Assembly: GCF_047607725.1 (NCBI RefSeq) | Contig: NZ_JBLKSS010000041.1 | Location: 1-39,199, forward strand | DNA length: 39,199 nucleotides | Reading direction: 5' to 3' | Origin: JBLKSS01 sp047607725 | Lineage (GTDB): Bacteria > Pseudomonadota > Gammaproteobacteria > Enterobacterales > Enterobacteriaceae | In this document: positions 1 through 7,926 of the stretch, one piece after another | How positions within the stretch are numbered: the first letter of the stretch is position 1 | Layout of the letters: every line of letters starts with the position of its first letter | Notes under the pieces: generated by a model | What the model was told of the DNA's origin: nothing | The model's database searches: none | The model's input: the letters and a program-made list of their open reading frames with translations, nothing else | Position numbers and translations under genes: made by a program

Positions 1-252
1 TGATGGTTCGGCGGTGAGTGTAACCGCCAGTAGCTCAGCCTGCTGTGTAGTGGGGATTTTAGGTTGGACACCGAACTTGCCCTGACGGTAGAGCTGGCGC
101 CAGTTGAACAGCAAATTGTCATTGATACCGTTATCCCGTGCCAGCTTGACAATGGATACACCGGGCTGGAGCGCCTGTTCAACCAGCTTAATGTTAAAGT
201 CCAGCGGGAAATTGGGACGACGTCTTGAGGGTTTTGGTGGGGTTTGTTTCAT
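1..252 (-). CDS. tnpA: IS66-family accessory transposition protein TnpA (OrfA), C-terminus off window
   Basis: The frame is open from the ATG at 252-250 to the window edge, 84 codons. The product begins MKQTPPKPSRRRPNF and carries an HTH-like segment around residues 33-54 (VSIVKLARDNGINDNLLFNW), characteristic of the small OrfA proteins of IS66 and related elements that bind element DNA. TnpB and TnpC would follow off the window. This copy is open, unlike the copy at the right end, which has an amber codon at residue 26. An IS3-type OrfA is the alternative, but the GTAA terminus favours IS66. Confidence 0.7.
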   Translation of the reverse strand, partial: MKQTPPKPSRRRPNFPLDFNIKLVEQALQPGVSIVKLARDNGINDNLLFNWRQLYRQGKFGVQPKIPTTQQAELLAVTLTAEPS

Positions 253-336
253 GAATTGCGCCCATTAAAAAAATAATGGACATCATCTTCAATAACTTGA
301 TGGGGAATTAACAGACGGCGCTGGACGTACGCTTAC
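1..336 (-). mobile_element. IS66-type insertion sequence, left-end portion (continues outside window)
   Basis: The terminus, read on the minus strand, begins GTAAGCGTACGTCCAGCG at position 336. About 84 bases later the first transposase-associated ORF starts. A GTAA terminus, a short leader and an OrfA-like HTH protein fit the IS66 family. The same sequence, a few percent diverged, starts at 38913 in the opposite orientation, which fixes the element boundary. IS66 elements usually make 8-bp target duplications; here the flanking 8 bases would be 337-344 (aataaatt), but the other flank is outside the window. The family assignment is from memory of family features, not a database match. Confidence 0.75.
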
Positions 337-398
337 AATAAATTTATGGTTTAATTTCTCTGTCTTTGAAGGGATTATAAAAGGTGGGGAATTATAAT

Positions 399-512
399 AT
401 GTCTAATATTGATGTCATGCTTAATATGCGTGCGCCGGCGTGTATCTACGCAATGGGCTTTTTAACGGGGAATAAGGCATCAGCGCCTGTGCAGATCCAA
501 GGGAGGTGGTGA
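399..512 (+). CDS. Small ORF (37 aa), unrecognised, coupled to the DUF917 gene
   Basis: The ATG at 399 is preceded by a GGTGGGGA Shine-Dalgarno-like stretch. The frame stays open for 37 codons and stops one base before the ATG of the DUF917 gene. The product (MSNIDVMLNMRAPACIYAMG...) matches nothing I recognise. It could be a leader ORF, the tail of a permease gene (cytosine-permease-type genes often accompany DUF917/hydantoinase pairs), or chance. The IS end lies only 62 bases upstream, so the original upstream gene may have been removed by the insertion or a deletion next to it. Confidence 0.3.
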   Translation: MSNIDVMLNMRAPACIYAMGFLTGNKASAPVQIQGRW

Positions 513-513
513 G

Positions 514-1362
514 ATGAAATGGCTGGATCATGAAGCGATTGATTACATCAGTTACGGTGCCGCTATCCTTGCCAACGGCGGTGGAGGCGACCCCTATATC
601 GGTAAAATCATGGCACAGCGGGCAATTGTCGAGTACGGGCCTATTCGATTATTAACGTTAGATGAGCTTCAGCCGGAAGAATTGCTGCTGGCGACGGGCA
701 TGATAGGTTCTCCGGCCGTGATGATGGAAAAGTTGCCAAACGGTCAGGAATCCCTGACGGCCTGCCGAATTATCGCTCAGCATATGGGCCGTTCTTTATC
801 CGCTATTTACCCGATAGAAACCGGCGGCATCAATTCACTGTTGCCGCTGGCCTCGGCCTGTATTCTCGGGCTACCCGTCATGGACGTCGACGCCATAGGC
901 CGGGAAGTTCAGCAAGCGCGCGCCGCGCGCCGCAACGTTATCGATACCCTAACGGCACTGCTGCACGGCGTCGTGCTGTTTCGCGGTAAAGCGAATCGGG
1001 TAAACCAGCGTAGCGAAGGCGGTTTCAATCACTGCACCGCCTGTTTTGTCGGCGTGGACAACGATAGCGGCGGCCGCTTTGACGTGCTCTTTCAGAACGA
1101 ATACTTGCTGGCACGGCGAGACGATCGGCCGCTGTGCATGACGCCGGATCTGATTATTCTACTCGATGAGGAAACGGGGCTGCCGATTCTGGGCGAAAGG
1201 CTTTGTTATGGGATGCGCGTGGTGGCGCTAGGCGTTCCCGCCCATGAAAAATGGCGGACGTCGCGGGGAATCGAGGTATGCGGACCGCGTTATTTTCACT
1301 ATCAAAATGACTATACGCCGGTGGAGACGCTGGCGGCCCGGTGCAAGGAGGAAAGCGCATGA
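514..1362 (+). pseudogene. DUF917 domain protein with probable in-frame internal deletion
   Basis: The 282-aa product has the DUF917 (S-methyl-thiohydantoin desulfurase-like) signatures. The N-terminal glycine-rich ILANGGGGDPY is at about residues 18-28. IETGGINSLLPL and LPVMDVDAIGR follow near residues 101-130. The C-terminal part has EGGFNHCTACFVG, LFQNEYLLA, PDLIILLDEETG and YGMRVVALGVP. Family members are about 350-360 aa. Here the first GR motif runs straight into the IGR-QARAARR segment that normally lies roughly 75-85 residues later, so an in-frame deletion is inferred near 890-905. The start has a strong AGGGAGGTGG site. The stop overlaps the next gene's ATG (ATGA). The partner gene is clearly broken, so this gene is probably not functional although its frame is open. 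Confidence 0.6.
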
Positions 1363-2863
1363 GTATGTCTTTGGGGATCGATGTCGGTGGCACCCATATA
1401 GATGCGGTGCTGCTGGATGCGCGGCAAAGGATTATCGCCCATACTAAACAGCCCACCAGCGTTGACGTTATGCAGGGAATTGGTCAGGCGTTGGCGGCCC
1501 TGCTGGCTTTGGTCAAAGTGGACCGCGGCGACATACGCCGGGCGATGCTCGGCACGACCCATTGCACCAATGCTATCGTTGAGCGTAAAGGTTTACAGCC
1601 GGTGGCGCATTTCCGCCTCGGCGCACTGGCCTCGCTGGCGGTACCGCCGTTAAGCGATATGCCGGCCGATTTCCGCGCGCGCTTGCCGGTACGGCTGTTT
1701 ACCCTTGCCGGCGGCTATCATTACAACGGCGAGATATTATCAGCCCTGGATGAATCAGCGCTGCGCCAACAGTTGCAGGCGGTAAAAGGGTCGGTACGCG
1801 AGGTCTCGGTCTGCGGTATTTTTTCATCGGTGGTGGCCGAGCAGGAGCAGCGGGTCGCGGCCCTAGCGCGCGAGATCCTGGGGGCAAAAACGCCGATCTC
1901 CCTGTCATCGGAAATCGGTTCCATCGGCCTTTTGGAGCGGGAGAACGCCACGGTGCTGAACGCGGCGTTGTGCGGGATTGCGCACACCCTCACCGAGGGT
2001 TTTCGTCAGACGCTGGCACGGCAGGGGATCATTGCCGAACTGTTTTTCGGTCAGAATGACGGTACGCTGATGCCTCTGCATCAGGCGCGGACTTTCCCAA
2101 TCCTGACAATCGCCTCCGGGCCCACAAACAGTCTGCGAGGCGCGGCCAGGCTATCGAGTCTGCAAGAGGCGCTGGTGGTCGATGTGGGCGGCACGACCAC
2201 GGACATCGGCGTTTTGTGCGGCGGATTTCCCTGCCAGTCGGCGATGGAGGCTGAAATAGGCGGAGTACGTACTAACTTCCGCATGCCGGATATCGAGTCT
2301 ATCGGCCTTGGGGGCGGTTCAGTGGTCACTCTGGACGCGGACGGCGACATCAGCGTCGGACCGGAGAGCGTGGGCTATGCCTTGCCGCAGCGGTCGCTGG
2401 TCTTTGGCGGCGACACCCTAACGGTGACGGATATCGCGGTGGCCCGCGGCTGGGCGGACATTGGCAACGCCGGGCGGGTCGCGCATTTGTGCCCGTCAAT
2501 GGTGGCTCGGGTGGCGGAGCATTATGTGGCGATGGTTGAAAAATGCCTTGCGCGTATGAATACCAGCCGGCATGACATGCCGGTAATCCTGGTGGGGGGC
2601 GGCGCGGCGTTGCCAACGCCACCGGTGTGGCTATTGCCCAGGTCAGCGGTAGCGTGGATACCATTGTTTTACCGGGCGATGAGTCGCTGGAGTCGTGCCT
2701 GCGGCGGGCGGAACATCAGGCGCGAGAGGCGGCCATCGCCGCCGGCGAGCTGCCGGAGACGGTGGATATTATCGAGCTGGATTCGCTGTCTCTGGGTTAT
2801 ATGCCCGCTAATGCAGTCAGGATCCGGGCCCGGGCGATGGGCACGCTTGCCCCCGAGCGTTAG
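1359..2863 (+). pseudogene. Hydantoinase/oxoprolinase family protein, frameshifted near the C-terminus
   Basis: The chosen start at 1359 overlaps the DUF917 stop and follows AGGAGG at 1346. The first frame encodes a hydantoinase A/oxoprolinase-type protein. It has an N-terminal actin-like phosphate-binding motif (LGIDVGGTHID), ASGPTNSLRGAA, VVDVGGTTTDIGVL, GGVRTNFRMPD, SIGLGGGSVV and VILVGGGAAL. At about 2608-2614 the frame is lost. The expected continuation (ANATGVAIAQVSGSVD...YMPANAVRIRARAMG) is read in another frame to the TAG at 2861-2863. About 20-25 codons usually found between GGGAAL and NATG are also missing, so a deletion caused the frameshift. These enzymes act in ATP-dependent or metal-dependent opening of cyclic amides, often with a DUF917 partner. 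The substrate here is unknown. Confidence 0.8.
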
Positions 2864-2985
2864 TCGGCGTTCGCAGGGGGAACTGGCCGTGGCGCATTTT
2901 GCTAAAAGGTGGTCAAATCCGCTAAGCCGCTTCGACGTCCTTTACCCGTTAATCAGCAAGAACAGCCGTTTAGGCGAATGCCAAC

Positions 2986-3002
2986 TTGGCATGGTTCTTG
3001 TA
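2986..3002 (+). promoter_or_regulatory. Sigma-54 (-24/-12) promoter of pspG
   Basis: TTGGCATGGTTCTTGTA fits the sigma-54 consensus TGGCAYG-N4-TTGC, with exact spacing between the GG and TTG elements and one mismatch (the -12 C is T). It lies 65 bases upstream of the pspG ATG. In E. coli pspG is transcribed by sigma-54 RNA polymerase under PspF control, which supports the call. The undetermined base at 3029 falls between this promoter and the gene. Confidence 0.7.
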
Positions 3003-3066
3003 ATACACCCAGAGAGCAAAATTCACCGNCGCGGCGGGCGCTATCGCGCCCAATAAGGAGTCACCC

Positions 3067-3297
3067 ATGCTGGAAATATTTTTTGTCATTGGTTTTTTTC
3101 TCATGCTGTTGTTGACCGATATCTCGGTGTTAGGCGTGCTGGTGGTGGGGTCGCTGGCGATGCTGTTTGCCGGGCTGTTCGTCACGGCGGTCAAATTGCT
3201 GCCGTGGCTGTTGGTCGCGTTAGCGGCGGCTTGGCTATGGCGTGCGATAAACAAACCGACGCCGCCGCGCTCGCGGTTTGATTCCCGCATGCGCTAG
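3067..3297 (+). CDS. pspG: Phage shock protein G
   Basis: A 76-aa integral membrane protein, near the usual 80 aa. It begins MLEIFFVIGFFLMLL, keeps the family segment KLLPWLLVALAAAWLWRAI around residues 42-60, and ends in a basic, polar tail. Two to three hydrophobic segments are visible. PspG belongs to the phage shock regulon, which answers inner-membrane stress and loss of proton-motive force. A strong AAGGAG site is 9 bases upstream, and a sigma-54 promoter lies at 2986. The order pspG-qor-dnaB matches E. coli, although dusA, normally upstream, is replaced by the hydantoinase remnant. It appears intact. Confidence 0.9.
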   Translation: MLEIFFVIGFFLMLLLTDISVLGVLVVGSLAMLFAGLFVTAVKLLPWLLVALAAAWLWRAINKPTPPRSRFDSRMR

Positions 3298-3541
3298 GTC
3301 TTCGGCGCGAAAATGGGGGATGGATCACAGCTTTGAGTTTTACTCCCCAGGGCGATATTTTTTTCTTAAGACGGCTGCTAAGATAAACTCGCTTTAGACT
3401 CATTGATTTCATCATTGCCGGGCAATAATAGCGGCGGCAAGCTGCATGGTCCGGCAAATTCTGCTCTGCCCCTACATTTTTACAGTGTGTTATGTCATAG
3501 CGTAATGTGACGGGCTCCCCTCGGGAAGCCCGTTGTTTTTT
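3298..3541 (+). ncRNA. pspG 3'-UTR, possible sRNA ending at the terminator
   Basis: About 210 bases without an ORF separate pspG from a strong intrinsic terminator. In E. coli the pspG 3'-UTR has been reported to give an Hfq-bound sRNA (PspH). A similar product here is possible from position and the U-rich terminator, but I did not recognise a conserved seed. This is inference only. Confidence 0.2.
3510..3541 (+). terminator. Intrinsic terminator downstream of pspG
   Basis: ACGGGCT and AGCCCGT form a 7-bp stem with additional CCC/GGG pairing inside, followed by TTGTTTTTT. It also stands just past the 3' end of the convergent qor remnant. Confidence 0.8.
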
Positions 3542-3582
3542 CGGCGGGAGTGAGACGCCCCGGGCCAGGCGGCATTCTGCCG

Positions 3583-4571
3583 TCACGGGATAAACAGTAA
3601 CGACCCGTTGGTCTGCCGGCTCTCAAGCGCCTGATGTGCCCGCTGCACCTCGGCCAGCGGAAATTTTTGCTGTTCGGGCACGTCGAATTTGATCACCCCT
3701 CAGGCAATCATGCTGAACAGTTCATCGGCGGCGTGCTTAAGGCTTGCGGCATCGGTGATATAGCCGTTAATCGATGGGCGTGTGACGTACAGTGAGCCCT
3801 TTTGATTCAAGATCCCCAGATTGACGCCGGTGACCGGACCGGCCCCGAGGAGTTGCCGAAACTGACCATCAATCCGCGGCGGCGCAGGCAGTCGAGGGAG
3901 GCTTCCCAGGTATTTTTTCCAACCGAATCGTACACCACGTTAACCTTGTTACCGTGGGTCAAAGCCGCCCCGCGCTCAGGCACATTTTCTTCGCGGTAAT
4001 TTATTGTTTCCCAGGCGCTCGCCCGTTTCGCCAACGCCGCTTTTTCCGCGCTGCCGACGGTGCCGATCATCTTCGCACCCAGCGCTTTCGACCACTGGCA
4101 GGCGATATGCCCAACGCCGCTGGCCGCCGCATGGAACAAGAAGATCTCATTCGGCTTGATTTCGTAAGTCTGGCGCAGCAGATAAAACACCGTCAGACCT
4201 TTTAAGAAAGTGGCCGCGGCCTGTTCAAAGGAAATGGCCGAGGGTCACTGGGCCAGTTTTTCCGCCGGCACATTATGCACCGTGGCGTAGGCGCCCTGCG
4301 GGGACTGGGCGTACACCACCCGGGCGCCGGTGTTGAACCCCTCGACGCCGGGGCCAACTTTGCTCACTACGCCGGCCGCTTCCGTGCCGAGGCCCGAGGG
4401 CAGCGATGGCGTGGGGTAGAGGCCGGAACGGACATAGGTATCGATATAATTGATGCCGATGGCTTTATTTTCGATCTGTACCTCGCCCGGACCGGGATCC
4501 ACGGGCGTGAAATCCACATATTCCATCACTTCCGGTCCGCCGTGGGCGGCAAACTGTATACGCTTAACCAT
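3583..4571 (-). pseudogene. qor: Quinone oxidoreductase (NADPH), multiply inactivated
   Basis: Homology to E. coli Qor (zeta-crystallin type MDR, 327 aa) runs through the whole region. It starts with MVKRIQFAAHGGPEVMEY at 4571 and shows ENKAIGINYIDTY, GLGTEAAGVVSKVG, the cofactor-binding HAAASGVGHIACQWSKALGAK, VVYDSVG and RRGLMVSFGNSSG. Three lesions are visible: an in-frame TGA at 4247-4245, a frameshift around 3831-3850 after NSSGPV, and a second TGA at 3702-3700. The last codons read SLLFIP before the natural stop at 3583. The gene is divergent from dnaB as in E. coli. It cannot make a full enzyme. Confidence 0.93.
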
Positions 4572-4657
4572 CACTCTTCCTCCAATTAAGATATCTTTAA
4601 TAACCATAAGCCTTGCGGCGTGGTTTGCAAAGCGCATAGGATCTCGACCAGAGAGAG

Positions 4658-4665
4658 GATACAAT
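4658..4665 (+). promoter_or_regulatory. Probable -10 region of the dnaB promoter
   Basis: GATACAAT (TACAAT at 4660-4665) is a good sigma-70 -10 element 44 bases before the dnaB start, in the 137-bp divergent region with qor. No convincing -35 hexamer was seen at 16-18 bp. Confidence 0.35.
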
Positions 4666-4708
4666 GCGCCCTTATCCAAGCACTTCTTGATAGGTAAAGT
4701 ACCCTTTC

Positions 4709-6115
4709 ATGTCAGAAAAAAAACCGTCTAACAAAGCAAATTTTCCCCGCGACCGTCAGGTTGAAGGTCTGAAGATGCCGCCCCATTCGCTGGAAGCGGA
4801 GCAGTCGGTGCTGGGCGGTTTGATGCTGGATAACGAACGCTGGGACAACGTCGCCGAACGGGTGACCGGCAACGATTTTTTTAACCACCCGCACCGTTTT
4901 ATCTTTAACGAGATGCAGCGTCTGTTGGAGCTGGGCAAGCCTATCGATCTGATCACGCTTTCGGAATCTCTGGAACAAAAAGGGGAATTGGACGCCGTTG
5001 GCGGGTTCGCCTATCTGGCGGAGCTCTCGAAAAATACCCCCAGCGCCGCGAATATTTCCGCTTATGCCGATATTGTGCGCGAACGGGCCGTGGTGCGGGA
5101 AATGATCGCCGTCGCCCATGAGATTGCCGATGCCGGTTACGATCCCCAGGGGCGCAGCAGCGAGGATCTGCTGGATCTGGCGGAGTCGCGGGTATTCCAG
5201 ATAGCGGAGAACCGCGCCAGCAAAGATGAAGGCCCGAAGAGCATCGACCGTATTCTTGAAGATACGGTGGCGCGCATCGAACAGCTTTACCAGAAGCCGC
5301 ACCACGGCGTTACCGGCGTCTCCAGCGGCTATTTGGACCTGGATAAAAAGACCGCCGGCATGCAAAAGTCGGATTTGATCATTGTCGCCGCGCGCCCGTC
5401 CATGGGGAAAACCACCTTTGCCATGAACCTGTGCGAAAACGCCGCCATGACCGAGGACAAACCGGTGCTGATCTTTAGCCTGGAAATGCCCGGCGAGCAG
5501 ATCATGATGCGTATGCTGGCGTCGCTGTCGCGCGTCGATCAAACCCGGATTCGTACCGGCCAACTGGACGATGAGGACTGGGCGCGCATTTCCAGCACCA
5601 TGGGGATCTTGCTGGAAAAACGCAACATGTATATCGATGACTCGTCAGGGTTGACCCCGACAGAAGTGCGGTCGCGCGCGCGGCGGGTATTCCGCGAACA
5701 CGATGGCCTGAGTCTGATTATGATCGACTATCTCCAACTGATGCGCGTACCGTCGCTGTCCGATAACCGTACCCTGGAAATCGCGGAAATCTCCCGGTCG
5801 TTGAAGGCGCTGGCTAAAGAGCTGCAGGTGCCGGTGGTGGCGCTATCGCAGTTGAACCGAAGCTTGGAACAACGCGCCGATAAGCGCCCCGTCAACTCCG
5901 ATTTGCGCGAGTCCGGCTCAATCGAGCAGGATGCCGACCTGATTATGTTTATCTACCGCGATGAGGTCTATCACGAGAATAGCGATATGAAGGGGATCGC
6001 TGAAATTATTCTCGGCAAGCAGCGTAACGGCCCTATCGGCACCGTGCGGCTAACCTTCAATGGACAATGGTCACGATTCGACAATTATGCCGGCCCGCAA
6101 TATGGCGATGAGTGA
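4709..6115 (+). CDS. dnaB: Replicative DNA helicase
   Basis: 468 aa, close to the E. coli 471. DnaB is the hexameric 5'-3' helicase that unwinds DNA at the replication fork and recruits DnaG primase. The N-terminal domain (about residues 25-130) includes PPHSLEAEQSVLGGLMLDNE. The RecA-like domain has Walker A ARPSMGKTT at about residues 228-236, Walker B LIMIDYLQL near 336-344, and the C-terminal QLNRSLEQRADKRP and SGSIEQDADLIMFIYRDE motifs. The N-terminal 15 residues differ from E. coli in sequence but not in nature. Intact. The following alr gene of E. coli is absent. Confidence 0.98.
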   Translation: MSEKKPSNKANFPRDRQVEGLKMPPHSLEAEQSVLGGLMLDNERWDNVAERVTGNDFFNHPHRFIFNEMQRLLELGKPIDLITLSESLEQKGELDAVGGFAYLAELSKNTPSAANISAYADIVRERAVVREMIAVAHEIADAGYDPQGRSSEDLLDLAESRVFQIAENRASKDEGPKSIDRILEDTVARIEQLYQKPHHGVTGVSSGYLDLDKKTAGMQKSDLIIVAARPSMGKTTFAMNLCENAAMTEDKPVLIFSLEMPGEQIMMRMLASLSRVDQTRIRTGQLDDEDWARISSTMGILLEKRNMYIDDSSGLTPTEVRSRARRVFREHDGLSLIMIDYLQLMRVPSLSDNRTLEIAEISRSLKALAKELQVPVVALSQLNRSLEQRADKRPVNSDLRESGSIEQDADLIMFIYRDEVYHENSDMKGIAEIILGKQRNGPIGTVRLTFNGQWSRFDNYAGPQYGDE

Positions 6116-6212
6116 TGCCCCACGGCGCATTTTTTTTTCTTATCGCGCTCCCATTTTTGACGCTTTTTGTGTTAACTCAATCGTCACTCAATTCGCTTTA
6201 TTTGATATTGTG

Positions 6213-6242
6213 ATTAGTGGGTGCAACGTTGCACCCACTAAT
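6213..6242. repeat. Perfect 30-bp palindrome upstream of tyrB
   Basis: ATTAGTGGGTGCAAC is followed directly by its exact reverse complement, ending two bases before the CCAGGAG ribosome-binding region of tyrB. There is no T-run, so it is not an ordinary terminator. The core TGCAACGTTGCA resembles repressor operators in general form. As RNA it would form a 13-14 bp hairpin immediately 5' of the Shine-Dalgarno sequence. Confidence 0.8.
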
Positions 6243-6258
6243 CCAGGAGAGCTGCAGC

Positions 6259-7441
6259 GTGTTCCAAAATGTTGATGCTTATGCGGGAGACCCCATCCTT
6301 ACGCTGATGGAAACCCATAAACAGGATCCGAGCCCTGATAGGGTCAATCTAAGTATCGGCCTTTATTACAACGAACAGGCGATTATCCCGCAGCTGCGAG
6401 CGGTGGCGCAGGCCATGCTGCTCGCCCGTCCGGCGCTAAGCTCATCCTCCTACTTTGCCGATGGAAGGGCTGTCAACCTACAGCAGCGCCACCCAGGCGC
6501 TGCTGTTCGGGGAGGATCATCCGATGCGCAACGCCACGATTCAGACCGTGGGCGGGTCGTCGGGGGCATTAAAAGTCGGCGCGGATTTCCTGAAATGCTA
6601 CTTTCCGGATTCGCAGGTCTGGGTCAGCGATCCAACGTGGGAAAACCACGTGGCCATTTTCATCGGTGCCGGATTCCAGGTTAATCGTTATCCTTATTTC
6701 GACGGTGAGAAACTGGGCGTCAATTTTGACGCGATGCTGGCCTGTTTTCAGCAATTGCCGCAGCGGAGCATTGTGCTGCTGCATCCGTGCTGCCATAACC
6801 CGACCTGCTCGGACCTGACCCGGTCCGAATGGGATCGGATCATCGAAGTGGTGGCGGAACGTCAGCTCATTACTTTCCTGGATATCGCCTACCAGGGGTT
6901 CGGCGACGGGTTGGAAGAAGACGCTTATGCGGTGCGCGAAATAGCGCGTCAGGAGTTACCTTGTCTGGTAAGCCACTCTTTCTCCAAGATTTTCTTCCTG
7001 TATAGCGAACGGGTGGGAGAGCTGTCGATTGTGTGCGATAGCGCGAGCGAAGCCGAGCGCGTGCTGGGCCAGTTAAAGGCGACCGTGCGCCGCAACTACT
7101 CCAGTCCGCCGAACTTCGGCGCTCAAGTGGTGGCGCAGGTGCTGAACGAGCCGGCATTGAATGCCCTGTGGCGTGAGGAAGTGGCGGCGATGCGCCTGCG
7201 CATTCTGGCAATGCGCCAGAGCCTGGTGGCGGCATTAAAGGTCGCGCTACCCGAGCATCCATTCGACTATTTGCTGCGTCAGCGGGGCATGTTCAGCTAT
7301 ACCGGCCTCAGTCCGGCGCTGGTGGCGCATTTGCGCGAAGTCTACGGCGTCTATCTGATCGACAGCGGCCGTATGTGTCTGGCCGGGTTGAATACCGCTA
7401 ACGTCGGCAAAGTGGCCCAAGCCTTCGCGGCAGTGCAGTAG
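6259..7441 (+). pseudogene. tyrB: Aromatic amino acid aminotransferase, frameshifted
   Basis: The start is GTG at 6259 after AGGAG, reading VFQNVDAYAGDPILTLME as in E. coli TyrB (MFQKVDAYAGDPILTLME). The frame is lost by an extra T in the TTT at 6454-6456: removing it gives SYLPMEG, the expected sequence. The rest (DPTWENHVAIF, HPCCHNPT, FLDIAYQGFG, the PLP-lysine motif SFSKIF, RRNYSSPPNFGAQ, GRMCLAGLN) continues to 7441. Conserved glycines are also substituted (NPTC for NPTG, LYSERVGEL for LYGERVGGL), which suggests relaxed selection. TyrB makes tyrosine, phenylalanine and leucine by transamination. The enzyme should be lost unless the T-run slips. Confidence 0.93.
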
Positions 7442-7506
7442 GCGCGACCGATTTTCCCCTGCTCCTGTGTAGCCACTATACTGAGTGGTAAAAAGGAGCA
7501 GGTATT

Positions 7507-7923
7507 ATGTGGTACCAACAAACCCTGACCTTGAAAGCCCAACCGCGCGGCTTTCATCTGGTTACCGATGAAATCGTTTCCCAACTGACGTCGTTGAGCG
7601 CTGTCCGTACCGGGCTGCTTCATTTATTGCTGCAACATACTTCCACTTCCCTGACGCTAAATGAAAATTGCGATCCCACCGTCAGAACCGATATGGAAAA
7701 CCATTTTTTACGTCAGGTCCCGGAATCGGCCCCCTACCAGCACGAGTATGAAGGGGCGGATGACATGCCGGCACATATCAAATCTTCTCTGCTTGGCACC
7801 TCACTGTTATTGCCCGTCGGTCATGGCACGCTGTTGTTGGGCACTTGGCAGGGAATTTGGCTGGGTGAGCATCGTAATTGCAGCGGCCGCCGCCCTATCG
7901 TCGCCACTTTGCAGGGGAAATAA
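7507..7923 (+). CDS. yjbQ: UPF0047 family protein YjbQ
   Basis: 138 aa, the same length as E. coli YjbQ, with the signatures LLLQHTSTSLTLNENCDPTVR (residues about 40-60), YEGADDMPAHIKSSLLG and GTWQGIWLGEHR. These proteins are small trimers of unsettled cellular role; E. coli YjbQ has been reported to have thiamine-phosphate-synthase-like activity when overproduced. AAAAGGAGCAGGT precedes the ATG. It is followed after 3 bases by the broken yjbR, so the two were one operon. Intact. Confidence 0.93.
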   Translation: MWYQQTLTLKAQPRGFHLVTDEIVSQLTSLSAVRTGLLHLLLQHTSTSLTLNENCDPTVRTDMENHFLRQVPESAPYQHEYEGADDMPAHIKSSLLGTSLLLPVGHGTLLLGTWQGIWLGEHRNCSGRRPIVATLQGK

Positions 7924-7926
7924 TTC

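Noticed and set aside
3029..3029. Undetermined base n near pspG
   Set aside because: Sequencing ambiguity in a non-coding leader; it does not affect any call.
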